Assembly: GCA_963738375.1 (NCBI GenBank)
Contig: CAVTWL010000001.1
Span: 66,076 to 130,075 of the forward strand
Length of the DNA: 64,000 bases
Origin: Bog-159 sp963738375
GTDB lineage: Bacteria; Acidobacteriota; Terriglobia; Bryobacterales; Bryobacteraceae
Direction of reading: 5' to 3'
The position numbers and the translations under genes were made by a program. Every line of letters begins with the position of its first letter. Within the stretch, counting starts at the first letter, position 1. Shown here piece by piece: positions 1 to 12,849 of this stretch. Under the pieces are notes generated by a model. It was not told the DNA's origin, did no database searches, and saw only the letters and a list, made by a program, of their open reading frames with translations.

Positions 1-628
1 TCGATCGCAACGGTCCGACGACCCCGCCAAGAATCGGCGTTCCCGCCCCGCTCCCAATCGACGCTTCCGTCGTATTGATCTGCGCTGAATTCCACCGCGT
101 GTAGCGTATCTCCGGCGAGATATGTAAGACAATGGCGTGAATATCGATGCCGCCTCCCAGAACAAACCCTATCGTCGTATTCTCCCTTAGTTCCGTTGGG
201 GCCGTAGTCGTCGAATTGCCCAGTTCGCTTACCGTCTGCTTAATTCCGGCGAGTGTGTCCCAGGCTACGCCGGCCTCCACGTAAGGCCGCACCACCGGAA
301 AATGAAACCGGTATTTCAACACCAGCGGAAATTCCCAATCGCTGGCGCTCGTCCGGCTCGTGGTGAACACATCCGTGCCGAGGGTGCCCGCGCCGGTATA
401 ATTCAGCTTGCGGTATAGGGCGTCAAACTCCACGCCCAATCCAAGGGGCAGGCGGACCTCAGCCATGCCGCCCACGATGTACCGTTGGGTGCTTGATGTG
501 TAGTTGAAAGTGCCGGCTTCCGTGGCGTTCAGAAAATCGGAAAGAGGAATGCCCGCCTTTATTCCTGCCGAAAACGGCTGTCCAAACAGGCAAGCGGGGA
601 GAAGCAGGAGCAAGAGTGCCGATCGCAT
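1..628 (-). CDS. Outer-membrane beta-barrel protein (C-terminus cut by window edge)
   Basis: Reading the minus strand from ATG at 628 gives about 209 residues with no stop before the window edge. The first 17 residues (MRSALLLLLLPACLFGQ) are a classical signal peptide. The rest alternates polar and hydrophobic residues with glycine/aromatic-rich strands such as VEFDALYRKLNYTG and LVLKYRFHFPVVRPYVEAGV, the pattern of OmpA/PorT-like outer-membrane barrels (PF13505/PF13568 type). An in-frame ATG at 652 would add eight residues, but the 628 start places the signal peptide at the N-terminus. The exact function cannot be told. It is divergent from the MaoC gene. Confidence 0.75.
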   Translation of the reverse strand, partial: MRSALLLLLLPACLFGQPFSAGIKAGIPLSDFLNATEAGTFNYTSSTQRYIVGGMAEVRLPLGLGVEFDALYRKLNYTGAGTLGTDVFTTSRTSASDWEFPLVLKYRFHFPVVRPYVEAGVAWDTLAGIKQTVSELGNSTTTAPTELRENTTIGFVLGGGIDIHAIVLHISPEIRYTRWNSAQINTTEASIGSGAGTPILGGVVGPLRS

Positions 629-733
629 ATTGAGATCTACGGCTGCCGCCATGCGCAGGTTTCTACGGTGGCTGTTTTCCGGCTCCTGTATCGGTCTGCT
701 ATCATTTCTAGCGTTCCAAACGGAGAACCATCC

Positions 734-1174
734 ATGTCCCATTACTACGAAGACTTTGTCCTGGGCGACGTCTACGAATCCCGCGGGCGCACCATCACCG
801 AAGCCGATATCGTGAATTTCGCGGGCCTCTCCGGCGATTTCGTCGAGCTGCACACCAACGAAGAATTCGCCCGCCAGTCCCCCTTCGGCCGCCGCATCGC
901 GCACGGCGCTCTCGTCTTCAGCATCTCCACCGGCCTGATGACCCAGATGAACCTCCTCAACGATACCGTTCTCGCTTTCTACGGCGTCGACAAGCTGCGC
1001 TTCACCGGCGCCGTGTTCATCGGCGATACGGTGCGCGTCACCAAGCGCGTCGTGGAAATGAAGGAAAAAGATGCCAGCCGCGGCATCCTGGCTTTCGAAA
1101 CGCAGGTGCTCAATCAGAAGAACGAGCCCGTTATTGTCTACACCGACAAGTTGTTGCTCAAACGGAAGCCATGA
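734..1174 (+). CDS. MaoC-family enoyl-CoA hydratase/dehydratase
   Basis: A 146-residue hot-dog fold protein, the normal size for a single-domain MaoC/(R)-specific enoyl-CoA hydratase that adds water across a trans-2-enoyl-CoA. The hydratase-2 motif is visible as FAGLSGDFVELHTNEEFA (residues about 31-48), with the catalytic Asp and His, followed by the RIAHGALVFSISTGL segment typical of the family. I chose ATG 734 because GGAGA lies 8 bases upstream; the longer frame from 668 adds unrelated residues. The stop overlaps the start of the following CoA-transferase gene (ATGA), so the two are translationally coupled and probably handle the same acyl-CoA substrate, which is unknown. Confidence 0.85.
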   Translation: MSHYYEDFVLGDVYESRGRTITEADIVNFAGLSGDFVELHTNEEFARQSPFGRRIAHGALVFSISTGLMTQMNLLNDTVLAFYGVDKLRFTGAVFIGDTVRVTKRVVEMKEKDASRGILAFETQVLNQKNEPVIVYTDKLLLKRKP

Positions 1175-2274
1175 GACCTCTGGATGGCCTGGTGGTGCTC
1201 GACCTGACGCGCCTGCTGCCGGGCGCCGCCGCGACGATGCAACTCGCCAATTTCGGTGCGGAGGTCATCAAGATCGAAGAGCCTGGGCGCGGGGACTATG
1301 GGCGCGGCATGCCCCCCTATCTGGATGGACAAGGCGCGGTCTTCCACGTTACGAACCGCGGCAAGAAGAGCGTCGCCATGGACTTAAAATCCGCGCCCGG
1401 TCACGATCAATTCCTCCAACTCGCCGGCGCCGCAGACATCCTGGTCGAGAGCTTCCGCCCCGGCGCCATGGAACGCCTTTCGCTTGGCTACTCCATGCTC
1501 AGCGCTATCAACCCTCGACTCATCCATGCCTCCATCACCGGGTACGGACCAACCGGTCCCTGGGCCGCGATGGCCGGCCACGATATCAACTTCCTGGCCA
1601 TGGGCGGCGGACTCGATCTGATCGGGACGCCCGGCGGACCACCCGCCATTCCCGGTCTCCAAATTGCAGACCTCGCCGCCGGCGCCCTGCAAGCCGTCAA
1701 TGGCATTCTGCTCGCCCTCGCCGCGCGCGAAAAAACAGGACGCGGCCAGAAGGTCGAAGTTTCCATGCGAGACGGCATCGCCTGGCTCCTCCCCGTTGCC
1801 CTCGGCCTCTACGCCGCAACCGGCGAAATCGAGGCCCGCGGTGAAGGGCTATTGACCGGCCGCTACGCCTGCTACCACATCTACCAAGCCGCCTGTGGCC
1901 GCTGGCTCGCTGTCGGGGCGCTCGAGCCAAAATTCTGGCAAGCCCTCTGTCGCGGCCTCGGCTGCGAACACTTCATCCCCGACCATTTCGCCGAAGGGTC
2001 GCGCCGCGAAGAGGTAATTGCCGCGTTCACGAGCATCTTCCGCGAACGCACCGCCGCTGAGTGGCTCGACCGTCTACATTCCGAGGATTGCTGCGTGACG
2101 CCCGTCCTCAATATCAAGGAAGTAGCCGAACACTACCGCCTTGGGCCCGGAGATTCCGTAGTCACACCACGGCTCAGCGAAACGCCGGGCCGCCTGGGCG
2201 GAACCACGCCGCACCTCGGTGAACACACCGCCGAAAATCCTGAGCGGTCATCCGAAGACGGCTTGACTGATTGA
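1171..2274 (+). CDS. CaiB/BaiF (class III) CoA-transferase
   Basis: A 367-residue cytosolic enzyme of the family III CoA-transferases (formyl-CoA transferase, carnitine CoA-transferase). It starts with the family N-terminus MRPLDGLVVLDLTRLLPG, followed by IKIEEPGRGDYGR and the stretch TGYGPTGPWAAMAGHDIN. The catalytic Asp is expected in VSMRDGIAWLL (about residue 199). Length fits the family (about 380-400). It overlaps the MaoC gene by four bases, so a CoA-transfer plus hydration module for acyl-CoA metabolism is likely; the acid substrate cannot be read from sequence. Confidence 0.88.
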   Translation: MRPLDGLVVLDLTRLLPGAAATMQLANFGAEVIKIEEPGRGDYGRGMPPYLDGQGAVFHVTNRGKKSVAMDLKSAPGHDQFLQLAGAADILVESFRPGAMERLSLGYSMLSAINPRLIHASITGYGPTGPWAAMAGHDINFLAMGGGLDLIGTPGGPPAIPGLQIADLAAGALQAVNGILLALAAREKTGRGQKVEVSMRDGIAWLLPVALGLYAATGEIEARGEGLLTGRYACYHIYQAACGRWLAVGALEPKFWQALCRGLGCEHFIPDHFAEGSRREEVIAAFTSIFRERTAAEWLDRLHSEDCCVTPVLNIKEVAEHYRLGPGDSVVTPRLSETPGRLGGTTPHLGEHTAENPERSSEDGLTD

Positions 2275-2342
2275 GGATCATGGCGGCGCAAAGCGGCGCT
2301 AAGCACTATGTGATACTCTTAAATTTCTTCGTGCCGGCTCGA

Positions 2343-3098
2343 GTGAGCGAAGCCTTTGTGCTCCGTAGTTATCCCCTCAAGGAAGCGGACCTCGTCGTTA
2401 GCTTTCTGACTCGGGAGCAGGGGAAATTGCGCGGCGTCGCGAAGCGGGCCCGCCGCCCGAAGAGTCCGTTTGGAGCCGGGTTGGAACGGCTCTCGCAAGT
2501 GCGCATGTCGTATTTCCAACGCGAAACCAGGGAGCTCGTTAACCTGGATTCCTGCGAACTGCTGGTTTCCCAATTCCGGTTGATGTCGGACTACCGGGCG
2601 AGTGTGGCGCTGGATTTTTTCGCGGAAGTTACAGATCAGTTACTGCCGCCGGGTGAACCGAACGACCGCTTCTTCCGCCTGCTGATCGCTGTTTTGGACC
2701 ATATGGGCGCCCTCGAACAAGGGAGCGTCTGGAGAGCGGTCACGTACTTCAGCCTGTGGGCCGTGCGGCTTTCCGGATTTCTACCGGATCTGCATGCCTG
2801 CCTCTCCTGCGGCAGCGTGCTGGCCGATAGCGAGTCGTGGGAGCGCGCGTTCTTCAGCCGCGGCCGCGATGGATTGATGTGCGCCGGATGCCGCCGCGGC
2901 ACTGGCGCCGGCAGTTTGGAATTGAGTGTGGAGTCGAGAGAGTTGGCCGAACAGATGCTGCGCAAGCCAGTCGCCCAAATTACCCAAACGAGTTGGGCGC
3001 GCGAAACCTGTGCGGACCTCCGCCGCTTCCTTGTCCAGCAAATCGAGGGACACGTCGAGCGCAAGCTCATGACCCCGCCGGTCCTGGAGGCGGAATAA
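2343..3098 (+). CDS. recO: DNA repair protein RecO
   Basis: RecO loads RecA onto SSB-coated single strands in the RecFOR recombination pathway. The N-terminal OB fold is recognisable (SEAFVLRSYPLKEADLVVSF, then LTREQGKLRGVAKRARRPKS), and the C-terminal zinc site is present as CLSCG near residue 163 paired with CAGC near 190. The frame is open from TTG 2271 and has an ATG at 2280, but RecO proteins begin a few residues before the EAFVLRS strand, so I favour GTG 2343; no clear Shine-Dalgarno settles the matter. It follows the CoA-transferase directly and is 15 bases ahead of glyQ, as part of one transcription unit. Confidence 0.85.
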   Translation: MSEAFVLRSYPLKEADLVVSFLTREQGKLRGVAKRARRPKSPFGAGLERLSQVRMSYFQRETRELVNLDSCELLVSQFRLMSDYRASVALDFFAEVTDQLLPPGEPNDRFFRLLIAVLDHMGALEQGSVWRAVTYFSLWAVRLSGFLPDLHACLSCGSVLADSESWERAFFSRGRDGLMCAGCRRGTGAGSLELSVESRELAEQMLRKPVAQITQTSWARETCADLRRFLVQQIEGHVERKLMTPPVLEAE

Positions 3099-3113
3099 GG
3101 CCGTCGTAACAGC

Positions 3114-3995
3114 ATGGATTCTTTTCAAGACATCGTCTTTAAGCTGAAACAATACTGGGCCCAGCGCGGCTGCATCATCCAGGAGCCTTACGACGTGGAA
3201 GTCGGAGCGGGCACCATGTGCCCCGAGACCTTCCTGCGCGTCCTCGGCCCCACGCCCTATCGCGTCGCTTACGTCCAGCCCAGCCGCCGCCCCGCCGACG
3301 GCCGCTACGGCGAAAACCCCAATCGCCTTTATAAGCATTCCCAGCTTCAGGTCATTCTCAAACCCTCCCCGGCCGACGTGATCGAACAGTACCTCGGCAG
3401 CCTGGAATCGGTCGGCATCGACCTCAAACAGCACGACATCAAGTTCGAAGAGGATAACTGGGAAGCGCCCACCCTCGGCGCTTGGGGCGTCGGCTGGCAG
3501 GTGATGCTCGATGGCCTCGAGATCACCCAGTTCACTTACTTCCAGCAATGCGGAGGCATCGAACTTGATGTCGTTCCCGCCGAAATCACCTACGGCCTTG
3601 AACGCCTCACAGCGTTCCTCCAAGTGAAAGACAGCGTCTACGATATCGAGTGGGCGCCCGGCTTCAGCTACGGCGACGTCCGCTTCAAAGACGAATTGCA
3701 ATTCTCCGTCTACAACTTTGAAATGGCCGAGGTTTCCACGCTCTGGAAGCTGTTCGACCTCTTCGAAGGCGAAGCCGCCCGCCTGCTGGCCGCCTACCCC
3801 AAGTATCCCGAGAAAGCCCGCTTCCCACTGCTCCCGGCCTACGACCAGGTGCTCAAGTGTTCCAATCTCTTTAATACCCTGGATGCGCGCGGCGCCATCA
3901 GCGTCACCGAGCGCGTCGGCGTTATTCAGCGCGTACGCAAGCTGGCAGTGGGAGTCGCGCAGGCCTGGGCCGACCAGCAGGGAGTCGCGCAATGA
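3114..3995 (+). CDS. glyQ: Glycyl-tRNA synthetase alpha subunit
   Basis: The alpha subunit of the bacterial alpha2beta2 glycyl-tRNA synthetase, which activates glycine and charges tRNA-Gly. At 293 residues it has the usual length. Family landmarks include FQDIVFKLKQYWAQRGC at the N-terminus, the ETFLRVLGPTPYRVAYVQPS segment, HSQLQVILKPSP and LDGLEITQFTYFQQCGG of the class II catalytic core. The frame is intact. Its last four bases overlap the start of glyS (ATGA), the standard arrangement for coupled expression of both subunits. Confidence 0.97.
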   Translation: MDSFQDIVFKLKQYWAQRGCIIQEPYDVEVGAGTMCPETFLRVLGPTPYRVAYVQPSRRPADGRYGENPNRLYKHSQLQVILKPSPADVIEQYLGSLESVGIDLKQHDIKFEEDNWEAPTLGAWGVGWQVMLDGLEITQFTYFQQCGGIELDVVPAEITYGLERLTAFLQVKDSVYDIEWAPGFSYGDVRFKDELQFSVYNFEMAEVSTLWKLFDLFEGEAARLLAAYPKYPEKARFPLLPAYDQVLKCSNLFNTLDARGAISVTERVGVIQRVRKLAVGVAQAWADQQGVAQ

Positions 3996-5936
3996 GCCTC
4001 CCCTTTCTTCTCGAAATCGGCACCGAAGAAATCCCCGATTGGATGATTCATGGCGCGCTCGAAAGCCTGAGCGCGCACTTCTCCGCCCTTGGCCTTCCCG
4101 CAACCAATATTCGACTGGATGCCACCCCGCGCCGCCTCGTGCTGCGCGTGGATGGCTTGCCCGAACGTCTTCCGGACACTGAAGAAAAGCTGACCGGCCC
4201 CGCCCGTTCCGCCAATCCCAAGGCCGTCGAAGGATTCGCGCGCAAGCATGGCATCAAGCCCGAAGATCTCGCCGTCGAATCTACCCCGAAGGGCGAATAC
4301 TACACTTACCTGCGTAAGGTCGCTGGACGCCGCGCCATCGACATCCTGTCGGAAGGCCTTCCGAGTGTGATCGCCAAAATCACGTTTCCGAAGACCATGT
4401 ACTGGACGGGCAAGACCGGCGCGCGATTTATCCGGCCCATCCGCTGGATCGTTGCCCTGCTCGGCGCCGATGTGGTTCCTTTCGAGTTGGCCGGCGTGCA
4501 TTCCGGCAACACCACGTCGGGCATCGCCGCCTCGGTTCGCGCGACCATCGCCGTTACCGATCGAAAATTACGAGCAGAGTCTGCGCGAAAACTTCGTGAT
4601 CCTTTCCGCCGCCGAGCGCCGGAAGAGGATCAACGACGGCATCGCCGCGCTCGGCGTCAAGCTGAAACCCGACGCCGCATTGCTCGAAACGCTCGTGTAC
4701 CTCACCGAATTCCCCACCCCGATCATGGGCAAATTCGATCCGCAGTTCCTTGAACTTCCCGAAGAAGTCCTCATCACGGTGATGCGCCACCACCAGAAGT
4801 ACTTCTCCGTGGAAGACGCAATCCGGCCGGCTCGCGCCTCGGTTCGTTGCCGTGATGAATACCGAGTGCCGACCCCGAAGGTCTCGTCCGCCGCGGCAAC
4901 GAGCGCGTGCTGCGCGCCCGCTTCAACGATGCGCGCTTCTTCTGGGAAGCCGATCAGCGCAAGCCGCTCGCAGATCGCGTTGAAGGATCTCGCGAATGTG
5001 ACATTCCAAGCCAAACTCGGCTCATATCTGCGGAAGACCGAACGCGTAGTGCGTAGCCTCGTGAGGCGACTCGGGGGCGATGAAAACGCAGAAACCGCGG
5101 CGCGCCTGGCAAAGTGCGACCTCACCACGGAACTGGTCAAAGAATTCACCGAACTGCAGGGCGTCGTGGGCGGCCTTTACGCCCGCGCGCAAGGCTGGCC
5201 GGAAGAGGTGGCGCAGGCGATCTACGATCACTACAAGCCCGAGAGCATGGACGATGCCATCCCGCGCAATCATGCAGGGAGACTGGTTTCCCTGTCGGAC
5301 AAACTGGACACGCTAATCCAATGTTTCGGTATCGGCATGGCGCCCACCGGTTCGCGCGATCCCTTCGCTCTGAGAAGGGCGGCGCAAGGAGTGGTGAGAA
5401 TAATTGTCGAAGGGCCAGTCCAGGTACCGCTCGCTGAAATCATCGGCGGCGACCCGCACCTCACCGAATTCTTCATCGAACGCGTCAAATTTTACTTCCG
5501 CGATGTGCGCGGCTTCGCTTACGACGAAGTCAACGCCGCCATTGCCGCCGGCTGGAGCGATCTGCCGGACCTCGCAGCGCGCCTGGAGAGGCTCCACGCC
5601 CTTCGTCCCACCCCCGATTTCGAACCCCTGGCCGCCAGCTTCAAGCGCATCAAAAACATCCTCCGCCAAGCCGAATTCTCAACCGGCGGCTTCACTTCCG
5701 CCCTGCTTGAACCAGGTCCCGAAACTGAACTCTTCGATGCCATCGGCAAATCCGCCGGTCAGCCCATCGAATCCGTAATCGGCGCGCTACGCCCCAAAGT
5801 CGACCTGTTCTTCGACAAGGTGCTGGTGAACGCGCCCGACCCCGCTGTGCGCGCCAATCGCTTGGCCATGCTTGGCGGCTTGCTCGACCAATTTCAAACG
5901 TTTGCCGATTTTTCGGAGATTGTCACGAACTCATAG
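3992..5936 (+). CDS. glyS: Glycyl-tRNA synthetase beta subunit, interrupted by frameshifts
   Basis: The beta subunit (tRNA recognition and HD-type domain) partnering GlyQ. The opening LPFLLEIGTEEIPDWM and the WTGKTGARFIRPIRWIVALL block are diagnostic. The frame breaks near 4518 just after HSGNTTSG, where the family GHR motif continues one base over. It resumes at IENYEQSLRENFVILSA near 4560, breaks again near 4830, and between about 4836 and 4985 the true protein (LAPRFVAVMNT, then DPEGLVRRGNERVLRARF) is in other frames. It returns at LANVTFQAKLGSYLRKTERV and runs intact to 5936. At least four small indels in an essential gene whose every segment is conserved point to sequence error, not a pseudogene. 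Confidence 0.93.
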
Positions 5937-5945
5937 GAGAAGATG

Positions 5946-8694
<2,749 letters not shown>

Positions 8695-8710
8695 CCTGCG
8701 CACCAAACCA

Positions 8711-8747
8711 AAAAGGGCAGGTCATTAGGGGCCTGCCTTTCTTCCTT
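8711..8747. terminator. Rho-independent terminator between convergent genes
   Basis: GGCAGG pairs with CCTGCC around a short loop, flanked by an A-run on the left and TTTCTTCCTT on the right, so it could terminate transcription from both sides. It lies just after ppdK and just beyond the end of the convergent minus-strand gene. Confidence 0.75.
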
Positions 8748-8756
8748 GTGAGCCCT

Positions 8757-9410
8757 TTATGCGCTTTGCCTCATGGCAACCGCCATGCGCCTCATGCGTC
8801 GCCGCGACACCCGGCGCACAATCGGATCTGCAATCCATCATAGAGACGCGGAAATATCCCGGCTCAATCCGATCACTTGCACGTCGTAGTACACACCGCC
8901 ATCTCGTTCCCCGTACCGCCCATGCTCACTAAAACGCCAGATCGCCCCCGCCCCTTCTCCTTCGCGCAACGCATGCTGTCCGGCCGTGCCGTAATTTTTG
9001 GTCTTCCGAATGTGGGCCGCGCGCGAAATGCAGTAAGGCCGCCGGTCGTCAACCCGCATGTACCTCGATTCGTTGTCCGTCGCCACTGTAATCGTCGGCA
9101 TTAGCTACTTGTACGTCAGTGTCGTAAAATCGACCCCGCCGCGCACCTCACAACCGTTTGCGAATCCATCACGGCTGGCTGGTACAACTCGTTATATCCG
9201 TCCCGTAAGCTCCCAATACTTGTATCAAATCGTCTAGCGTCACCTCGGAATAAATATCGTGCCGATCCCGCTTCGCCAGTCGTTTTCGCGATCCGTCCGC
9301 CCAAAACAGAGTTTTATTTGAGTTCGCCTCACTCCATCTCCGCGATCTTTGGCGGATATAGGCGTTCCACGCCTGCAACGGTGTCCACCCGCCGACCGCC
9401 TGGCAGTATG
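8757..9410 (-). CDS. Conserved acidobacterial hypothetical protein, frameshifted and N-terminally incomplete
   Basis: Pieces in three frames assemble into one minus-strand protein. In order they are: WNAYIRQRSRRWSE near 9375; LTLDDLIQ-like EVTLDDLIQVLGAYGT near 9210; DGYNELYQPAVMDSQTVV; FTTLTYK near 9115; RYMRVDDRRPYCISRAAHI; GAIWRFSEHGRYGERDGG; VYYDVQVIGLSRDIS near 8845; and WIADPIVRRVSRRRM ending at TAA 8757. From memory this matches a family frequent in acidobacteria, in which an aromatic-rich strand ending E-GGV-x-E is followed by LSR and a C-terminal V-R-R-V-S segment; its function is unknown. At least three indels are needed. The N-terminal signal region, which should overlap the divergent sugar-kinase start, is not recoverable. 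Confidence 0.55.
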
Positions 9411-10356
9411 CTGGCTTCCATGCTCACCGGCGCGTTTCCCGATGCCCGCCTCTGTGTGGTTGGTAACTTGAACCGCGACCTCCGCACCTCCGTCACCGCC
9501 CCCAGGTGCCCACCTTTTTCAGGACGGCGAAACCTCCGTCCCCTTCATTCGTGAAACCACCGGCGGAGGAGGCGCCAAGACAGCTTGTGCTGCCGCCTTG
9601 GGCGCAAAGTAGCCTTCCTTGGCGAGCTCGGCGACGATGCCATCGGCCGTCGCCTTGAGGCTGCCCTCAGCCGCCATGGAGTCGAGCCGCAACTCGCCCG
9701 CGACCAAGCAATGTCGACCGGCACATCACAACCTCGTCTTCGACACCGGACAGCGCCACTTCATCAGTTGCCTGCCAAACAACGAGTCCCTCGGCTTCGG
9801 CGATCTCGATCTCTCCATCCTGCCGCGCTTCGATCACCTCTCACGCGCCGGCGTTTGGTTCTCCGAAACCATGCTCCGCGGCGGCAACCGTCGCCCGTTT
9901 GAAGTCGCCCGCGCCGGTGGCCTCGCGACTTCCATCGACGTCAATTGGGATCCCCGCTGGAACATCTCCTCCCCCGCCGAAAACCAGCGTCGCAAGCAAG
10001 CCGTTCGCGACCTGCTGCCCCTCATCGATCTCGTCCATGGCAACATCCGCGAACTAACGGCGTTCGCCGGTTGCGGCGCCCTCGAAGACGCGCTGGCCAA
10101 AATCTAGCTGGGGCGCAGCCGTCGTCGTCGTCCACATGGGCACCGCCGGTGCAGGTTATTACGATGGCCGCGCTCGTTGCGCCTCCCCCCCGCCTGCCCG
10201 TCATCTCAACAAGACCGGCACTGGCGACGTCCTCAGCGTTTGCATGATGCTCCCAACACCGCATGGAGACGTCCGCCGCGCGACAAACTCCGCCTCGCCA
10301 ACCCCATCGTCGCCGCCTACATCGAAGGAGCGCAGGCCTTCGTTCCCGAACTATAG
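9408..10356 (+). CDS. PfkB-family carbohydrate kinase, frameshifted
   Basis: A ribokinase-type sugar or nucleoside kinase. Starting at ATG 9408, the first strand is LCVVGNLNRDLRT. After a shift near 9510 the GGGGAKTACAAALGAKVAFLG substrate-binding block appears in another frame near 9560-9620. A second shift near 9720 leads into SHNLVFDTGQRHFIS, then LPRFDHLSRAGVWFSETML and SIDVNWDPRW. After further shifts near 10105 and 10190 the anion-hole signature KTGTGDVL (DTxxGD type) is visible near 10215, and the protein ends QAFVPEL at 10356. All parts lie in the order of the family, total about 315 residues. The sugar substrate is not predictable. Confidence 0.8.
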
Positions 10357-10398
10357 CCCCCCAGCACCACCCGGATTCCGCCATAATGGATTCCGGCC

Positions 10399-11931
10399 AT
10401 GTCATTTCCCATCAGCTGCCCTTGGACTCTCGCCGCCTGCGCCACATTCCTCGCTCGCGCCCACTCGCGCGCGCCCAATCACTCGGCGACATCGACTTCC
10501 CCACTCCGGCTCCCCCACCGCCCAGGCTAAGATTCCTAGAAGGCGTCAAAGCCCTCCACAGCTTCGAATTCGACGACGCCGCCGAAGCCTTCCGCGAAGC
10601 CCGGCAACATCGACCCCAACTTCGCCCTCGCCTACTGGGGCGAAGCCCTCAGCTACAACCACCCTCTTTGGGCTCAGCTCGATCTCTCCCAAGCCCGGCA
10701 GACCCTGGAACGCCTCGCGCCCACCGCCGAAGGCCGCCTCGCCAAGGCGCCCACCGAAAAAGAAAAAGCCTTCGTCGACGCCGCCAGCCAGCTCTTCTTT
10801 TCCGCGGGCGACAAGCTCGCCCGTGACAACGCCTATGCCGATGCCATGGCGCGCATGTACGAATGCTGGCCCGCGGATCATGAGATCGCGATCTTCTACG
10901 CGGTCTCCCTGCTCGGCACCGTCCGGCCCGCCGACAAAGGGTTCCGCCGCCAGGCCCTGGCCGCGTCCCTCGCCATCAAGGTATTTCAGGAAAATCCAGA
11001 CCATCCCGGCGCGGCTCATTTCATCATCCACTCTTTCGACGATCCAGACCACGCCATTCTGGCGCTGCCGGCCGCCCGGGCGTACGCCAAGATCGCCCCC
11101 GCCGCCCCGCACGCCCTGCACATGCCGTCGCACATTTTTGTGCAGCTTGGCATGTGGCAGGACGTCGTCGCCTCCAATGTGGCCGCTTACAAGGCGGCCG
11201 AGAATCTCGTTACGACGAAACACCGTCCCGAAGGGCGCGAAGATTTTCACACCTTGTCGTGGCTCGAGTACGCGAATCTAATGCTCGGCAACTTCGACGA
11301 CGCACGCAACAACGTCGAACTGGCTCACCAGGCTGCCCTTCGCAACGCCGCCAACCCCGCCATCGATAGCCAGTATCACGCCATGCTCGCGCGTTACATC
11401 CTCGAATCCGGTAAATGGGAAAAGATCCCTCTGGATGCCGGCGCGGCCAGCGGTGCGGACGGGGCGATGGCAGGCATGCCCGGAATGGCGCCCTCATACT
11501 CCGGCAACGCCACTTGGACCTTCATCACCGGCCTCAGCGCGGTGAAACTCGGCAACCTGGGACTCGCCAACCAGGCGCGCACCAGACTCAGCGAGATGCG
11601 CCAGTCGATGTCAACGAAGGACGCGTACGAGGCCAAGCCGCTGGCCATTATGGAGAATGAGGTCGCCGCGTCTATCCAACTGGCGCGCGGAAAAAACTCC
11701 GAGGCCCTCAGTTTGGCCCAGGAGGCAGCCGACATCGAGTCCACCATGGCCCCGCCTTCGGGTCCACCGGAACCGATCAAGCCCGCCTTCGAATTCTACG
11801 GCGAAGTGTTGCTGCAGCGCGGCAAGGCGGCTGAAGCGGCCGCAGCCTTTCAACAGCAACTGCTGCGCACCCCGAAACGCACGCCAGCGGTGCAAGGGCT
11901 TGGCAAGGCTAACGGAAAGGGCGGCAGCTAA
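10399..11931 (+). CDS. Exported TPR-repeat protein, frameshifted in its first third
   Basis: From ATG 10399 the first residues (MSFPISCPWTLAACATFLARAHS) look like a signal peptide. Small shifts then place LGDIDFPTSGS, RFLEGVKALHSFEFDDAAEAF and ALAYWGEALSYNHPLWAQLD in successive frames up to about 10840. From there the frame is continuous to 11931. TPR-like helical pairs are evident (HEIAIFYAVSLLG, DHPGAAHFIIHSFDDPDHA, HTLSWLEYANLMLGNFDDA, PAFEFYGEVLLQRGKAAEAA). The sequence resembles the large tetratricopeptide proteins of acidobacteria and planctomycetes with the AAHFIIHSFDDP motif. The role is unknown. Confidence 0.75.
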
Positions 11932-11934
11932 CCC

Positions 11935-12849
11935 CTACTTTCCCTCCAAAAACTCCCGCATATCCTTCACCACCTCCGCCGTCTTCTCGTGAATCACCCA
12001 GTGCGTGCCGTCGGGAATGCGGCGCACGGTCAGATGCTTCACCTGCTCGTCCAACCCGTTCAGGTTTCCGGTCAGCAGCGCCGTATCCTTCTCGCCCCAG
12101 ATCACCAGCGTAGGAACCTCGATGGGCTTCATCGGCGGCAGCGTATTCTCGGGAGCGGCCTTCCCGTCCACCGGCGAACTCAGCCGCGACGCACGATAGT
12201 AATTCAGACCGCCCGTCAGTCCGCGCGCCCAGTTGGCCGTGTACTCCTTGACGTCCGCGTCCGTCGCCCACGGCTTCAACAGGCCCCGCAGCGTCGCAAA
12301 ATCATTGGCGGCCAAAAATGTTTCCGCCTGCGCCGAAGTGAACAAGTTGAAATACGCGCTTGCCTTCTGCTGCGCCGGATTCGTGGCCAGTTCCCGCGCG
12401 AACACCGCTGGATGCGGCGCATTCACGATGATCAGCTTGTCGAGCATCTCCGGATGGCCGGCCGCGAACGCCCACGCAATCACTCCGCCCCAATCGTGCC
12501 CCACCAGCACGAACTTCTTCGCCTTCATTTCCACTGCCAGCGCGCGAATGTCTTCCACGATTACCGGGACCTTGTAGCTCTCCACCGCCTCCGGCCGTTC
12601 CGAAAGGTTGTAGCCGCGCATGTCCGGCGCCACCGCATGATGGTCCTTGGCGAACTCCGGTATCAAGTCCTTCCACTCGTACCAGAACTCCGGGAATCCG
12701 TGCAGAAACAGGATCAGTTCGCCTTTTCCCTGCTCCACGTAATGCAGCTTCACGCCGTTCACTTCGGCGAAGCGATCATGCCATGTTTGCGCCATACCTG
12801 TTGCCGCCGTCACCAGACTGATACTAAGCCATCTTTTCCAAAATCGCAT
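11935..12849 (-). CDS. Exported alpha/beta hydrolase, epoxide-hydrolase type
   Basis: A 304-residue alpha/beta-hydrolase. After a signal peptide (MRFWKRWLSISLVTAATGMAQ) come VNGVKLHYVEQGKGELILFL, the oxyanion motif HGFPEFWYEW, the nucleophile elbow GHDWGG (Asp nucleophile, as in epoxide hydrolases and haloalkane dehalogenases, not the Ser of esterases), and a C-terminal acid/His pair near VIWGEKDTALL and DGTHWVIHE. It likely hydrolyses an epoxide or halide outside the cytoplasm, but the substrate is not evident. ATG 12849 overlaps the end of the upstream dehydrogenase gene by 26 bases; the frame extends further upstream but would lose the signal peptide. Confidence 0.85.
   Translation of the reverse strand: MRFWKRWLSISLVTAATGMAQTWHDRFAEVNGVKLHYVEQGKGELILFLHGFPEFWYEWKDLIPEFAKDHHAVAPDMRGYNLSERPEAVESYKVPVIVEDIRALAVEMKAKKFVLVGHDWGGVIAWAFAAGHPEMLDKLIIVNAPHPAVFARELATNPAQQKASAYFNLFTSAQAETFLAANDFATLRGLLKPWATDADVKEYTANWARGLTGGLNYYRASRLSSPVDGKAAPENTLPPMKPIEVPTLVIWGEKDTALLTGNLNGLDEQVKHLTVRRIPDGTHWVIHEKTAEVVKDMREFLEGK

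Noticed and set aside
2781..4103. 440-residue minus-strand frame opposite recO and glyQ
   Set aside because: Antisense to two well-conserved genes and compositionally biased, as expected in high-GC DNA.
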